The position numbers and the translations under genes were made by a program. From Diorhabda sublineata (Eukaryota > Arthropoda > Insecta > Coleoptera > Chrysomelidae), in assembly GCF_026230105.1 (NCBI RefSeq), contig NC_079480.1:16224488-16288487 (forward strand): a stretch of 64,000 nt of DNA, read 5' to 3'. The first letter of the stretch is position 1; each line of letters starts with the position of its first letter. The notes under the pieces were generated by a model that saw only the letters and a program-made list of their open reading frames with translations, did no database searches and was not told where the DNA came from. Shown piece by piece: positions 33,601-49,225 of the stretch.

Positions 33601-36600
33601 TCGAGCCATCATCAAGTACCTGTATTTAAAAGGGTTAAGAGGTAAGCAGATTTACGAAGATATGCTTAATACCCTTGGTAATCAATGTCCTTCGTATGCG
33701 ACCGTGAAAAATTGGACTGCAAGCTTCAAAAGAGGTAAATTTTCCATTGAAGATGATGACCGATCGGGAAGGCCAGGTTCTGTGTCAGTCCCGGAAAATA
33801 TCGATGAAGTTAACATGATTTTATCAGACCGTCGAATTGGGCTAAAACGGAGCACTGAATATTTCATACGTACGCGTTCATCATATAGCTCATGTCAATT
33901 TGGAGATGAGAAAATTTGGTGCAAAATGGACCCCCAAATGTATGAATGTTGACCAAAAGCGTGCAAGGGTTGAAGCGTCGCGTTCGATCTGTGCTCGATT
34001 TGAAAACGATATAGACTTCTCAAGCCGAATTGTTACTATAGATGAAACTTAAGTACATTTCTACGATCCAAAAACAAAGCAACAATCGATGGAAAGGCGA
34101 CACTCTGTTTCTCTAAGACCTAAGAAGTTTCGTGTCCAAAATTCTGTTGGAAAAGTTCTCACTTCAGTTTTTTGGGAAAAGACGCGGAAAGCTATCTAAA
34201 GGTATTTTGTTTTCGCAAGACAACGGCCCTGCACACAAATATCATGTTGCCATGCAAAATAATTCGTGATTTTCCTCAACTGGAAAAAAGTTTAGAAGGT
34301 CGTAAATTTTCTTCCAATGAGGAGGTAATAAAAACTGTGGAGGTCTGGTTTGCCGAGCAAGAAGAAACATTTTTTTTCAAAAGGTCTAGAGGCGTTGCAG
34401 GTTCACTGTTATAAATGTATCCAATTAAGAGAAGAATATGTTGAGTAATAAAATATTTTGACATTGAAATTTTGTTTGGTTCCATAGTAGGCTAAGAATT
34501 TTTCAAAATATCCTCGTATAAGTGGAAAAATTCTAAATCGAGAACAAAACTTTAACTGTTGCAGCATTTTTTTCATTAAATGAATAATGTTACAATTTAT
34601 TTTATTGTCCACGCTATATGAGCTTAATGATAGACTGAAAATAAATCAAAATTTCAATCAACTCAAATTTAACTTAAAATTTAGATATACGTTGCAATAA
34701 ATTCTCATATTATATTAAAATAATTAATGTTCCTTCACAATTTTCCAGGCTTAGGACTGACAAAATAGAAATAAAGTCATTTTAAATCATGGCAGGATTT
34801 TAATCGAGTAATGAAGCGATTTCATTCTTCAAAATATTGGTAATTATCTGTACTGTGTACTGAACACAAAAAAAAATATTCCAGCCGTTGCGTCGATCAT
34901 CCCTTGTTAAAGAAATAGAGAGGGTTAATGAATAAAAAATTTACATTTTCGGAATTACGTGTGTTAACAAATTATAAATTTTAATCGAAAATATATAAAC
35001 AAAAAATGCAGCTAAATAGTGAAAATAATATGTGAAAAATATATGAAATTAATTCAGTGGAATTATGAACAATTATAATTGTTAATTGACGTAACCATAA
35101 GTAATTATTATTTTATCATAGAAAAATATATATGGAAAAATTGAAAAGTCAATAACTATTTTTTTACGGTAAAAGGGGCTGTTGAAGGGGAGTGTTAAAA
35201 GAGCGCGGAAAGATGTTGTATAAATAGTGTTCTTGAGTAGACCTAAACTAACCTCACTTAACAACAATGACCGATGGCTAATTCCACCTTCCACCATATA
35301 TTGTAATTACCTCCCTCTAACACCCCCCACAACCCTAAGTCGATAGAGGGTGGGGGATGATTTTTAGATAATTACCAAAATATTTGATTCTGATGTATAA
35401 ATTTGCCGGAGTGCTAAAGTTTAGAATAGAACGTTTTGTACATCTTCTAAGGCTAAATATAATTTACAATCCATTTAACTTTGATTAGTGGTAGAATGAA
35501 AATATGGATACGGATTGTTATACTGAATGGTGATTCCAAAATTTTTGTGCGTACGAAAATAATAAGAAACGTATAGAACTGTAACCATTTATTATACATA
35601 TCTGTTTTCACGTTTTGAACTCTTTTGCTTAGATTACTTATTATTATAGAGTCCTCTCTACAATCCAAACGGAAGTGAAACCCATTAACAACAATTCTTT
35701 TGTGTTCTCCAAAGATGAGAGCCGAGAATTCATGGCGATATTTCCCGATATAGTAAGGGATTTAACAGACGCAGGTCGACATACAGATATTCCGGAGGTA
35801 ACGAAGAGATTCGCACACGTGTTACAATACAACGTTCCAACGGGAAAAAAGACACGAGGTTTGTCTACTGTGATCGCTTACAAGATGTTAGAAAAACCGG
35901 AAAATCTTACGCCCGAGAATATTAGACTGGCGAACATTTTAGGGTGGTGTGTAGAATTGGTAAGTTTTTTTGATTCTTTTACGTTGGGATTATAGTTTGA
36001 CAATTTATAATATCTAACAGTTATTCATTGGGAAAGCTTACTTAAATTTTTGTACACAAATAACCTGGTATACCAATTAATTTCAGCTGAATTAAAACGT
36101 TGAGTTTTGGTCAACAGAATCCGATCGGCAGGGCCACTCTGCAAAATTTGTGCTGATTCGGTTCGGTTTTCTTTGATCCGTACCGACGTAATTCGGTTTG
36201 GAGTCGGCATGCTTCGGTTCGGCTTTCGGCACAGCGGGCAGGCCGAAATACACGTCTACACTAATTTGGCTTTTCCATCCGGCCTGTGCCGAATCATGCC
36301 GATTATTTAATTATAAAACATAAATAGACGAGTAAAATGTACCCAACTGTAAGAGCGTTTGGTTTAAACAGGGTATCAGACGTGAACTGAACCCTTTTTG
36401 TATCCCATTTGTATTTTTTCTTTAAAATGAAATTTTAAAGCAAAAAACAACAAAGAAAAATAAATACTTTGCAAATAAAACAAAAGAAAAACATTTTAAT
36501 CCAAAGTATCTTTATAAATAACCATGGGAGTCAGAATCGTCTGAATTATTTGATTGAATTATGAAGGGTTGTAAAGGGGTATACCACATACTCATCTTCT

Positions 36601-39600
36601 TCTTTGATAACTCTGTTCTCCTTATTTAAACTATAAATTGTCCTACGTATAAAATCTTGAGTAGCTTTGTCAACTGATTTCAGTTTTTCTTCACACGTTT
36701 TCCAATTCTGTGAATGATTCACAGCAACCCCTTTCGTGACTACTCGATATATGGAAAATTTATTTACTATAGTTAATTCAGCAATTCTTATTATTATTGC
36801 ATTATCAGATTGCTGAATATTTTCCTTTTTTAGACATTCGAATATATTTAAAATAACTTTCTGGGTTTGTACATCTAAATCTTTATTATTAAATTCATTC
36901 CTGACTTTATTCTCACTACAGTGTGCAATTTCATTGTCTTCATTCGTCCTTGTTCTAAAGAACGCCATATTTCTATTTAGTTAAAGAAATTTATGAATTA
37001 AATAAATCTCACCAAGCTACGCCACTGCTTATCGCAGAGTGACTAGCAAGAATATTTCAAATAAATTGTGTACATACGCCTCCCGATTGCTTCAGATAAT
37101 AGAAATGAAATTATGTTTACATTCGATAATTTCACTGGTAAACAGTTGAGATGATGAGTCCATGTACTCCGAAGGTTTGTTAGATGTTTACTGAATTTTA
37201 CACGGGGAGTAAACATTATTTTTCATTTCTTAATTTGGTATGAGTGTCGTGCGTATTTATGAAATATTAATTGTTCCTTTCATAACTGCCTTCCGTAATT
37301 GATATTGGAAGAACTATAACATCAAAAAAAGATACTGAACTCAACTTAAAAATATATGCTGTAATAAATAATTATCCATGCAAAGAATTCGTGTCAAACA
37401 ACTCATAGTTATAAGTTCGTATCTGAAGAGTGGCGGTACATAATTCAGGTTTTGCGATGAATCATAGTTCACCATAACATATTCTATGCTCATTGTTTAT
37501 GGGCACGTTTATGAAGATAAAAAATGGGATCTATAGTTGCCTTGTTGCTATCTCCCGTCGAATTATCGCATCATCAGTCGTCGATATAGCCATAAACCAG
37601 CCACATAATTTTTTAAGTAGCTTGACATCAAATTTAATGGTAGGGTTGAATATTTATTTAATCTGAAATGAACTCTTAAGATACCTGGGCACGCTCGTCA
37701 ACCAGCAATGCGACCCAAAACTCGAAATCAGATCAAGAATTGAGCAAGCGCGGAAAACTCTGAATAATATGAGGAAACTTCTGGCAAACTGCAACCTCAG
37801 CCTGGAATTTCGGACCAGAATGCTTCGCTGTTACATCTTTCCTGTTCTTTTGTACGGATGCGAAAGTTGGACCATGGATACGGCCACAAAGAAGAAAATT
37901 GATGCCGCCTACAGGCGAATATGGGGATATCTTCGACGAAACATAAGACAAACCTAGAGGTCCTACAGCAAATGGGTAAAAATAAGAACTTCTCACGACA
38001 ATCAAGGGGAGAAAGCTGCAGTACCTAGGATATATAATGAGATCATCCGCCTGATAATAGAAGGGAAGATCAAAGAAAAACGGTCGATGGGCCGTAGACA
38101 AAATTCATGGCTGAAAGACTTGCGCAGATGGCTCAGACAGACGTCTACAGAAATTTTCAGAGCTGCGGTTAATCGTGCGACAATAGCCATTTGGATCGCT
38201 AACCTTCGAAGGGAGGTGGCGTCGTAAGAAGAAGAAATTGAACTATAAGTGAAAACTCAACAGTTATTACAATAAATGGTTAAACCTTTAGCTGTCTAAC
38301 AACATTCTAATCTGTCAACAAATGACCTTAGCATATTTTGAATAATTTCTCGGTTATATTTTGTATCGTGACCCTGATTCCATCTTCCAATTCTTGGAGA
38401 GTTTGAAGTAAATCCTATAAACTATAAATTTTCAAATAACTCCAAAGAAAAATCCAGTGGTGATAAATCTGATGACTCTGCCGGCCACTCATTATAACGT
38501 CTTCAGTGTACTCTGTGAAAATACAGTGTTAAGGGATGGTCTAACCCTAGCAACATTATGTGGTGGAGCACTATCATGCAACCAACCTTCTAATAACTGA
38601 TGAATGATTTATATGATTGAGCAGCAATCGAATTATTTCTAGTGCTAAATGATCTCGTAAAATTGTGAATATTTATCACTATTTAATGTGTTTGTCTTCA
38701 GTCAGGATCATCTTCATTTAACGCTCAGTGCAATTCCACTTCATCAGGATAAATTTTTTTTATCCGGAATGTAGCTGGTGCATGGAAGAAGAAGAAACTC
38801 CAGACCACGTCATCAGTGAATGTCCAGCAATCACACGTGCAAGGATCAAGTCAACATACCTGATTAGCTTCTCCAAGAACATCGGAACATTGGAAGTTTA
38901 AGTGGGGGCTTACTAGAAGACCAATGTGCGCAACGGTCTCTGACCTACTAACCTAACTATGAAATACGAAGTGACTACCAAGACGGCTTCAGGCCAGGAA
39001 GGTCGGCAATTAATTCAACACCCTAGTACAAATACTGCGAAAAGACCTGAGAACATAACAAAAGAACAGATGCGGGTGTTATATATTTGATACATTATTC
39101 TGATTAATATGGTTCCAAACAACAATACCAGCTAAAGTCAAATTTCAGATCATAACACATCTATTTGAAATCAAAGAAACTAAACAGTCTTCAACCATAT
39201 TTAATTTGGGGTTTGAAGGCATAGCAGGATGGAAAAACGATTAAAGTCAGGACTCACTGTAAATTATTAGAAAAACAAGTCGCTCTTTCGGCTTGAGAGA
39301 CTATAGAGCATTCGGTACCGTTAGCAATCACTAAATCTCAACAAAAATAAGAAAACTCAATATTTCTTGAAAATTCTCATAGTAATGTTTATGAAATGAC
39401 AAATGATCTCAAATGAAATGAATTGGCGTCCATTGAAGCCAATTATTGATTTGTCATTTGATGTTGATCGATGTCCCATGCTGTCCATTAACGTCGATTA
39501 ACGCAAAATCATATCATTTGGTTAGTGAGATCACATGTTGGTTAATCAATCAATAATAATAATAATAATCTGCCAATGAACAATTTCAAAACGCAGCGCA

Positions 39601-42600
39601 TGCGCAAAGCTAACAAGGAGGAACGGACCCGTTTGACATTTATCCATATTTTTATAGTGTGTCATATATATACAGGGTGATTCATTAAGAATGTCCAATC
39701 TCTGAACTGTAGATTCTAGACCTCAAAATTTGATGATTCTGCTCAACATGCATTTAAATTTAAATTTTTATTTTCGCAATAATTGCGAATAATGTTTTCA
39801 CAATTTTTCTTTGAAAATTGGTAATTTTACGTTTTTTGGCACGAGGAATCATAATTTGCAATCTAATTTAACATTCCTAATAGAATAATGGGCTAAACTT
39901 ACAAGTAAAATATTAAAAAGCGTTAAATTCTACAAAAAAAAAGTTACTCTTCTCTGATTCGTGTAACTCAATCGGTTATCGAATTATTTGCTTCTATAAA
40001 GTTCAATAAATTTTAATTTTTTCATAAAAAAATTTTATTATTCCTTAAATATGTAACAATAACAAATTTGTAAACAAAAATGAAAAACTTCAAAGCAAAT
40101 GCTCAAAATGCCCACCATTTACTTCAATACACTTTATGATCCGCTTTCGTAATAGTATTTTGATTCACTCTGCCAGTATGGCCGTTGGGCGGATTGAGTA
40201 GCTCAACGACCATGCTGCCGGTCCCAAGCCCGGATAAAAGAGGAGGGTTGTAAGGCAAGGCTAGCTACCTACCTCATGTAAAACAGCCATTTGCTCAGAG
40301 AACGAAGAAAGTAGCCTCGGATAGGACTGATAAAACTTATAACGACCCGGCAAAGTTAGGAAAAAACGATTTTGGAAGCGACAACAATTGCGAATAGCCA
40401 CCTGGAATGTTACATCAATTGCTAACAAAGACCAAGAAACCATAATAGAGCTTAAGAAACATAAAATAGACATATGTGCCTTGTCTGAGACGAAAAAGAA
40501 AGGAGCTGGCAACTTTAGAATCGCGGAGTATACATTGATATATAATGGGAAACCAAAAGATTAAAAAGCAGCATCGGGAGTAGGCCTATTAGTGCACGAG
40601 AAATACGACAAAAACATAATAGACATAAAGTATATAAGCGACAGACTGCTACAAACCACGTTTAAATTTACAGAAACAACTAAAACCCATATATTAAGCG
40701 TGTATGCTCCTGATACGAGTAAAAGTCAAGAAGAAACAGACTCAATCTATGATGAACTGCAGATCACCATGGATAAGATACCGAAGCAAGACGAAATTAT
40801 GATACTAGGGGATTTTAATGGATTTAAAGGATTGGTAACGAGGTTATTAGTGGAATTAAGAATCGGTTTAACACTCAACAGCAATGGAGAACAACTCATA
40901 CAATTCTGTGCACATAATGAACTAAGCATTAACAACACGTTTTATCCCCAAAAACAACAGCACAAGTATATGTTCGAGAACACAAGAGGACATAAATCGA
41001 TTATAGACTACATTATTACAAACAGAAATATTCATCCCTCAAAAATATTAGATGTCAGAACATTAACCTCAGTAAACACAGGGACTAACCACCATATGGT
41101 GCTAGCCATAATGCGGAACTGCGTACAAAGGAAAACCCAGAACAAACCGAAAGTGACAGAAAAGCTGAACATAGAAAGCCTTAGCGATGATACCACAAAA
41201 TACCTCTACCAGCAAAGACTAAGGAAGGCAATAAATGAAAACAAGATCTTGAAAGATGATACTGTAGAACTAGCATGGAAAAGATTAAGTACTAATATAA
41301 GGACAGCTGCAGAAGAGGCATTAGGCAAACGAAAGGTGAACCTAAACGGAAAGCCCAACACGAAACCATGGTTCACACACGAAATCAAATCACTTGCGGA
41401 AGAAAAAAGGAAAGCATATCTTCAATATAGAAGTCAAACAATTACATATGCTGATTACAAAGTCGTGAGGAATAGGACAAATATGGAAATACAAACGATT
41501 AAGAGACAATTCTGGGAGAAATACTCATCAGACATGGAAAACAACTTATATGGGGGACAAAAAAAGATCTGGAATATGATAAGGAACATCAAAAGTCCAA
41601 TCAATGAATACATCCACACGAAAACAATAACGTTAAAAGAATGGAAAGGGTATTTCCATGAACTCTACGGTGACATAATAACAAGCCAATCCACAGAAAA
41701 GAAACAAGAAAATATATCTGAGGAAGGAGAAGACATCCAACAACAATTAATATCAAAAGACAAAATTGAAGCAACAATGCGCAAGATGAAAAATAGGAAT
41801 CACCAGGGCTGGATAACATTAATAACGAGCTTCTTAAATATGGTGGCAATGAATTAATAGACCAAATGCATGTCATGTTCAACAAGATATACGACCAGAG
41901 AAAAGTACCAGAGGAATGGAAAATAAGCATAACGATCCCCGTCTTTAAAAAAGGGGAAAAGAAAGATCCAAATAATTATAGAGGGATCAGCCTCCTAAGC
42001 ACGACTTCAAAATTACTAACAAAAATTATTGCAGAAGAAATCTCAAGTAGCGGCATGAGCGAAGAACAACAGGGATTTAGAAAAAATAGATCAACCATAG
42101 ACGCTATATTCATCTTAAGACAGATTGCTGGAAAGGCCATAGAGTACAATAAAACCGCGTTTATGTGCTTCATAGACTTAACAAAAGCATTTGACAGAGT
42201 GAGATTACATGACGTCATTGAGCTACTAAAAAAACGAGGCGTAAACCAAAGGACAATAGACATCATTCGGGACATGAACAACGGAAATAGCACATATGTA
42301 AGAGTAAACAACGAACAAAGAGATAGTCTCAGCCCAATACTCTTCAACATTATAATGGACGAAATCATAAAAGAAGCCAAAACGGCAGGCAGAGGATACA
42401 GAATGGGAAAACATGAGTTTAAGATAGTTTGCTACGCTGATGACGCGGTTGTGATATCTGAAGATGAGGGTAATCTGCAAAAACTGCTACACAGATTTGA
42501 AACAGTTGCAGGAGAATTCAATATGATCATATCGAAACAAAAGACACAATCCTTGACAATAGCGAGAGAACCAAGAAGATGCAAACTGGCAATTTATAAT

Positions 42601-45600
42601 AAAAGTGTAGAACAGGTTGTGTCTTTTAAATATTCAGGGGTTAACATCACGAGCAATAGGAACTTGAAACAAGAAGTCAAAACGCAAACAACAGCAGCAT
42701 CTAGGATATCAGGATTCCTTCGAACCGTGATATGGAGGAATAAATTTTTAAGTATCGAAAGCAAAACACGGATATATAAAACTTGTGTCAGACCAGTAAT
42801 GACATACGCCATAGAAACGAGGGCGGAGACTGCAACTACTAAACGGATTCTTAGAACAATCGAGATGAAGACATTACGGTCAATCACAGGGAAAACACTA
42901 AGAGACAGAATAAGGAGCAATGAAATCAGAAGAATGTGTGACGTTCCGGATATAGTGAGATGGGCCAGAACTAGAAGAAGAGCATGGAGAGATCATGTCA
43001 ATAAAATGAACAACGATCAACTGGCGAAAATCGCAAAGGAAGAGAGACCCAATACAAGTAGAACGCCTGGAAGACCACCAAAGCGCTGGTATGAGGGCTG
43101 GTCCTCGCAGTCACAACTTAGGCTGCCTCTTTGAAAACACAAGACACAGTCTTAAAATAAGAAGAAGAAGAAGACCCTGTATCAGATTCAATGGTTATTG
43201 ACGAAATAAATAATTTTCCAGAATTTTTACTACTAGTCGAATGCTTTGGCCGTAACAGATCTTCATTCTTGAATTTCTTTTACATTGTACAGACAATGTA
43301 ATTTGTTACGATTTTTATTGAAAAATGGTTATGATATTTTAAATACTGAAGATGGCAGTATTTCAAATAATAGCTGACAGAAGTCAAAATAAATTCATAA
43401 TAAGGCACTAAAAATTTGATGCGATTACCTAAGAGATAAATGTATGAATTGGAAATATTAGTGTTTGTACTGTCAACAAAAATGTATGAATCTATAAAGT
43501 TTGTATTTATTCTATTTGCTGTTAGTGACGTCAGGGAAAAGATTATCTTGAGACGTTGTTGTACACTCCGTGAAAATTTTCGTACAAAGATAGTATTATA
43601 ATGTATTCAGTTTGATAAGGTCAAATTTTTCAAAAGAAAATATCGACAGTTACATCTAGAAAAATACGTAGATGTTAAAATTAAAACGCAAATATACTAT
43701 ATTTTGTAAACAATTAACTATTACATAACTTAAATTAATTTCAATATAAAAAAGGATTGTTGCGAAGTACCATTAAATGAAGTTTTTTGGTTTATTCGTT
43801 GAATTAAGTTATTTCATAGATTGTAAAATCATAATTTGCAATGTTTTGGTGTGATTAAAGTTTTTTAAAAAACGGCTTTTCGGAATCGAAATATGTACCT
43901 GGTTCGAAGCACTGAAAATAAGAATCAGGTGATTATGTCGTCAACAACGGATTTCGTGTTCTTATCTTATTTGAAATATGTTTGCGTTTTATCTTTGAGT
44001 TCTATAAATAACACAATAACAATGAAGAAATATGCTTAAATGATTTTTGAAATCAAAACAGACAGGAATTATTACATTTATCGTTGGTTTAATTCGCAAA
44101 TCACGTTACACGCCACACTTTTTTTTTTCTATATCAACATTTTGATACCATCAGATAGATAATTTCTGAACGCATCTAACAGAAAAACTCGTCACAATAT
44201 AAAAGTCTAAACAGAAAACTTTGGAACTACAGACCGCCGTTTTGTTTAAAGTTGACCGCACTCCGTTCTAATTTACTTGAAGTGTTCTACTTCAGTTATG
44301 TTTCGAAATTGATATCTGGACACTATTTAAATCCTTTATTAAAAAAATCAGTTCTAGTCTTCACTCAACTTTTTTCATCCTTTTTTGTGTTTATTGTAAA
44401 ATCTGGGAGTTACGAGGTTTGCGATTCAAGCCTAGGATATACAGAATTTTCATAGGGTTCACAAGAGGAAAACATTTTAAATGTATACAAAAGTTACTTG
44501 AATTTCGGATATTATAATATGGAGCAGTTTTCACGATGTCGGCATCACATAGTCAATAGAGCATCCGTAAACAGTTTTAAAATACTTAGGGAGTAATTTT
44601 TACACCCGTTGTATCTAACATACATAATTTATTTATACACTGACACGTTTCACTATTCACTAATATTTATGTACACACTACACGTCTAATTTATTCAAAA
44701 TCCACTGTTTAGATCACTCGTAACTATCCCATTGTTTTTGCTATGAGATCAAATTATTGACTGACTTCCGGCTGCTAAAATTCCGCTTTATATATTTAAA
44801 TCATATTATATAACTTCTTGGAAATATCCAGTTGACGTAAATAAACAACAAGGCCATATTAGAAATTTTCGGCTTAAAATGGTCACAAAAAAGATGAACA
44901 CAAAAAATACTCAGCTAAACTTTAGCTTCAGTCGGCGAGTTGTAACATTGATAATAATTATCCGAATTACTTTATAATTTAAACTCTCGTTTATTCTTAC
45001 GCAGTTCATCAGTCCACATCCTACCTGTATAGGTATAGGTAACTGTATAAGTAAAATTTTTCAAATCATTTAGAAGTTTCTTTTTGTTTTTATTATTTTT
45101 ATTGCAACATGAATCTATAATTGCCAGATATTTTTATTGTTGTTTAAACTGTGGCAGACGCTCATTTTGAATTAGAAAAAAAGTTTTTTCAAAATATTTA
45201 GTATGGCTGAAATTTTTAAACCTCAACCAGAGCGAATTATTCTATAATATTATTTATTAATTATTTATTAATATAGTGTCAATTTTTTGGATATCAACTT
45301 CTGTATGTCAATTTTGAGACGTAGCTATTTGATATCAAAATTGAACTAGATATGCTGGGAATATCTACCGTTGACGATAAATTAATTTCAGATAGATTAT
45401 ATATTTTGTCATTAGAGCTGTAAAACTACTGTAACAATTTTTGAGATATCCATCAGTGTCATTAACTTGCTTCGGTAACTGTACATTATCATATTTCGGT
45501 GTGCACTTTCTTACACTTTTTCAATTTATCTTCTACGAAAGTTCTTATTTTCCAATTTCTGTCTTTACAAAAAACACATTTTAATTTTTTACTAGCCATT

Positions 45601-48600
45601 GTAAACAATTTTGTTGGAAAAATCAAAAATAACAGCAACGAATACACCAATGTGACTAAACTACAGATGATATAATTAAAAATAATAAAAAGGGAAGCTT
45701 TGTACATTTTGAAAATTATTCAAGAAAATATTGTACCGTTAATCATGTTATAATGATCGCAGTCATTTAGCGCTAATTTAATTTTCAGTGGAAAATATTT
45801 TTCCTACGAAAAAATGTGTTATAACATTCTTCAAGTTTAATTTTTAACAATAATTGGAATGTCATGGAAATACTTGGAACTTTAAGGTAATTTTATACTT
45901 CCTTTCGTGAACTAAGGCGTTTCGGAAGATTAATCCAATCAGTTTTATCTAATTTTAGAAGCCATTTGAAGACGCTTTAATATTAATTTCGGCGAGTTTC
46001 AATAATATGTTTTGGAAACAGCACGAAATTTTTTTTATTTGTGGTACTAAATGCCGATTTTAGCACATAAATTAAAATTATAGCTTTTTTATTAAAAACT
46101 GGACATCTATATTAGGAATCAAGAAACAAGGATATTAAACAATATTTTTTGCGAAATTACTTAAGAGCAAATACTATGCATGATGAAAACTACTAAAATC
46201 ATTTTTGCCAGAAGTTCTTTTCTTTCTATTTCGTAGTCCCTTACACAGACGGTATGAACAAAAAGTAGGGATGGTTTAACGGTTTAGGGTGTTGCATACG
46301 ATTCAACATCTCAGTAGTTGTTTACGAACGTTTTTGGAGTGCAGTTCAGTTTTTCTCGTGCGTTGATTTTGCTATTAGATTAAATATTTTATACTGAAGT
46401 ATTGCAAATATTTTTTTTTGTTTAAGATTGACATTATATAAATTTCTTAAATTTATCCGTCTATAATGTTGCGAATCAATCATTTCTAAACTGAAATTGT
46501 CAATTCTTAGATATTCAAAATACTGCAAATTTATAATATTTTCTTCTATTTCATCGAGCTTTATTATAAATGTAAATATTTCTCCATGTTTCTTAAGGCT
46601 TTGAAACCGACTTTCATATTAACTTTTAATGACCAAAATCCTTCTTTTGAACATAATTATTTAGATTGCGTTCATTGATATTTTCATTTTTATGTTCCCT
46701 TTTTAACAAGGGAAATAAATGAATTTTTTTAGTTTTTATTTCAGTTGCAAATAATAACAAATTTGAAGTAAAACTCTTCCAGTCCTCAAAATTGTGTGGC
46801 TATTTTCTTGAGGTCGTACGTTGAAATCGTTATAATGGTTCATTATGTCTGCTAAGAACAAAAAACATTGTTTATCATTGAGTTCGATATCATTTTCACC
46901 GATTTAGTGAAGAAATATTTGTATACCATCAAAACACTCTACAAATTTATTAAGAACTTGCCCCGACTTAACCATCGTATAAAAGAATGTAATAACAAAT
47001 CTCCATGTTTCGATTCAATTTCCTCCAAAAAAGCTTTAAAGCGTCTGTGTATTAATACTGATCGCGTTATTATAATATGTTAACAACTTTTTACATTACA
47101 TCCTTAAGTTGTTGTGTGGATGCCTTCGCATATTTTCTTCATGTGTGATACAATGAAACGATAAAAGTGAACGGCCAAGTTTAACAAATCCAACAGTTTT
47201 TTTTCATACTTGGAGCACCGTCAATTGTTATGGAAAACAATTTAAATCCAATTCTTGCCCATTTTTGAAATTTGAAATCTCTTGTACTTGACCTCTTGTA
47301 CCTTTGGTGGTGTCATTCATTGAAACAAGAACGCATAGTTCTTCATTAACATTCAAGCTATTTATTGATGCAAATCTAATAATTATTGTAAGCCCACCAA
47401 TACTATTTATGTCGGTACTTTCGTCAACTGCAATGCTAATTATGTCACAAGATAACAAATCATTTTTGACCTTTTCATCAATATTCTTGTCCATATCTTC
47501 AACGCGACGCTGGACTGTTCTAGCTGACAGCTAGCTTGATTCTCTCAATTATTTGATTTTCATTTGCGAAGTCAGTAAATAAGTGTTCGGAACAATTTAT
47601 GAATGCGTTTTTCAAAAACTCGCCTTCTGTAAATGGTTTTCCGTTGGTACCAACGCTAAGAGCTGCAACAAAGCTGGCAGATGTAGCGTGAATGTTGCTG
47701 GTAAAAAACTCTTTAAGAATTTATTTTGTTTTCCAAAATGTAATACACATTTAGCAATATATTCAGATTTATCTTCATTGGCCATTTCACTCGCGTCTTC
47801 ATGTCATTTCACCGTTTTCGATAAACCCATACTTTTCTGTCCACTCATCTTGAAATAATCTCCGTTTTGCTTTTTGTTTGTTCATGGTAATTTTTTTGAA
47901 TAATAATATTCATTTCACTAGGCCACTAGGTCAATGTTATTGTGCTACTGTACTACACGTGCTATAATTTTAACTGAAATACAACTGAAATAACGAATGG
48001 AGGAATGGAGCATTTTTTTCGGACAATGTCGCTGTATTCAAATTTTTTACTTTGCGACAACAATATTTTGGGAAAAAGAAAAAAATATGGTCATTGGAAA
48101 TATAAAAATGGGTCATTCGGTGACCCACGGGTTATAGTTTGCCGACCCCTGGTCTATGCAATCATTGTTATGTCGGGCTTCCAACAAGCGGACGGAACAA
48201 AAACAAAACACGAACTCAGTCCATTTGTGACTGTCCGCGAACTGTTCTAGAACATTTGGAGCGTTTTCTAAACTTGTTAGTCGGCAAATAGAGTTTTTAC
48301 GAACACAAACAGTATAGCGGCTAACTTCAAAGAGTCCACTTATTCTAGGACTGTTTGTCAGCTTAGTATGAACGTCATCTACATTAGAATCAGTTTGTTT
48401 CTATTTTCGTTATTGTCATTTAGTAGTAGTCTGATTTGGTGCGTATAAAAGCTTATTTCACCCATAATATGAACTCTATATTGTTATTATATGCCTAGCT
48501 TAACCCTATACTTTATAAATTCGATAATAATTTTGGCACAATTCTTGATAATGATGGTTCCGAAACTTTGAATTAATACATTAAAGTATGGTACGAATAT

Positions 48601-49160
48601 CCTGTTGCTAGGAACCTTAAAGTGCTGTTAAAACGTTCCCGAGCTGGGATGACACTCTGTAGCTGGTAATCTTGCTCATGACATGAAATTTTGTTCGGTG
48701 TCTCTATGTAAACTGAATAAAACTAATTTCTGTTCGTTACTTAAAAACACATTTCGCTGGGAACCCTACCGTGTAGAAACACTTTCAAAACGAAACCGAT
48801 TCAAATGGATAGTTCGCTTTTTGTTTTTGTCAAGTCCGCTTGGTGGAAAATAAGCATTAGAACTACTACTATTACTATACTACCGATTTTTTATAATAAA
48901 CTTGTGAAAGTAAGAGAATTTCAGTCCGTAAACATTCAACATTCAAGATTGACCGACATATAATTAGAGGAAAATCTGCCCTAAATATGTGATTAAGTAG
49001 AAAAATTATAATTATTTGTTTTATCTACTACTACTAAAAGTGTGATCAATTGTTTTTTTTTTATTTTAACTCTTGATAATGAATATTCTGGGATTTCTTT
49101 GGATTCCATTATTGTCAAGGTTTCATTATAATTTGTTGGAAATATTCCAGAGTTAATATT

Positions 49161-49225
<65 letters not shown>

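Noticed and set aside
35960..35995. Readthrough of exon 2 into intron 2
   Set aside because: A strong GTAAGT donor and the family alignment end the exon at 35959.
36107..36310. 67-codon plus frame
   Set aside because: Falls in the TTCGGTTCGG repeat block; composition explains the open frame.
41601..42920. Minus-strand open frames of 84-134 codons
   Set aside because: Shadows of the plus-strand RTE reverse transcriptase.
43174..43180. ACCCTGTA just after the LINE tail as the other end of the Tc1 element at 39684
   Set aside because: Only eight bases match and the next bases differ; could be chance.
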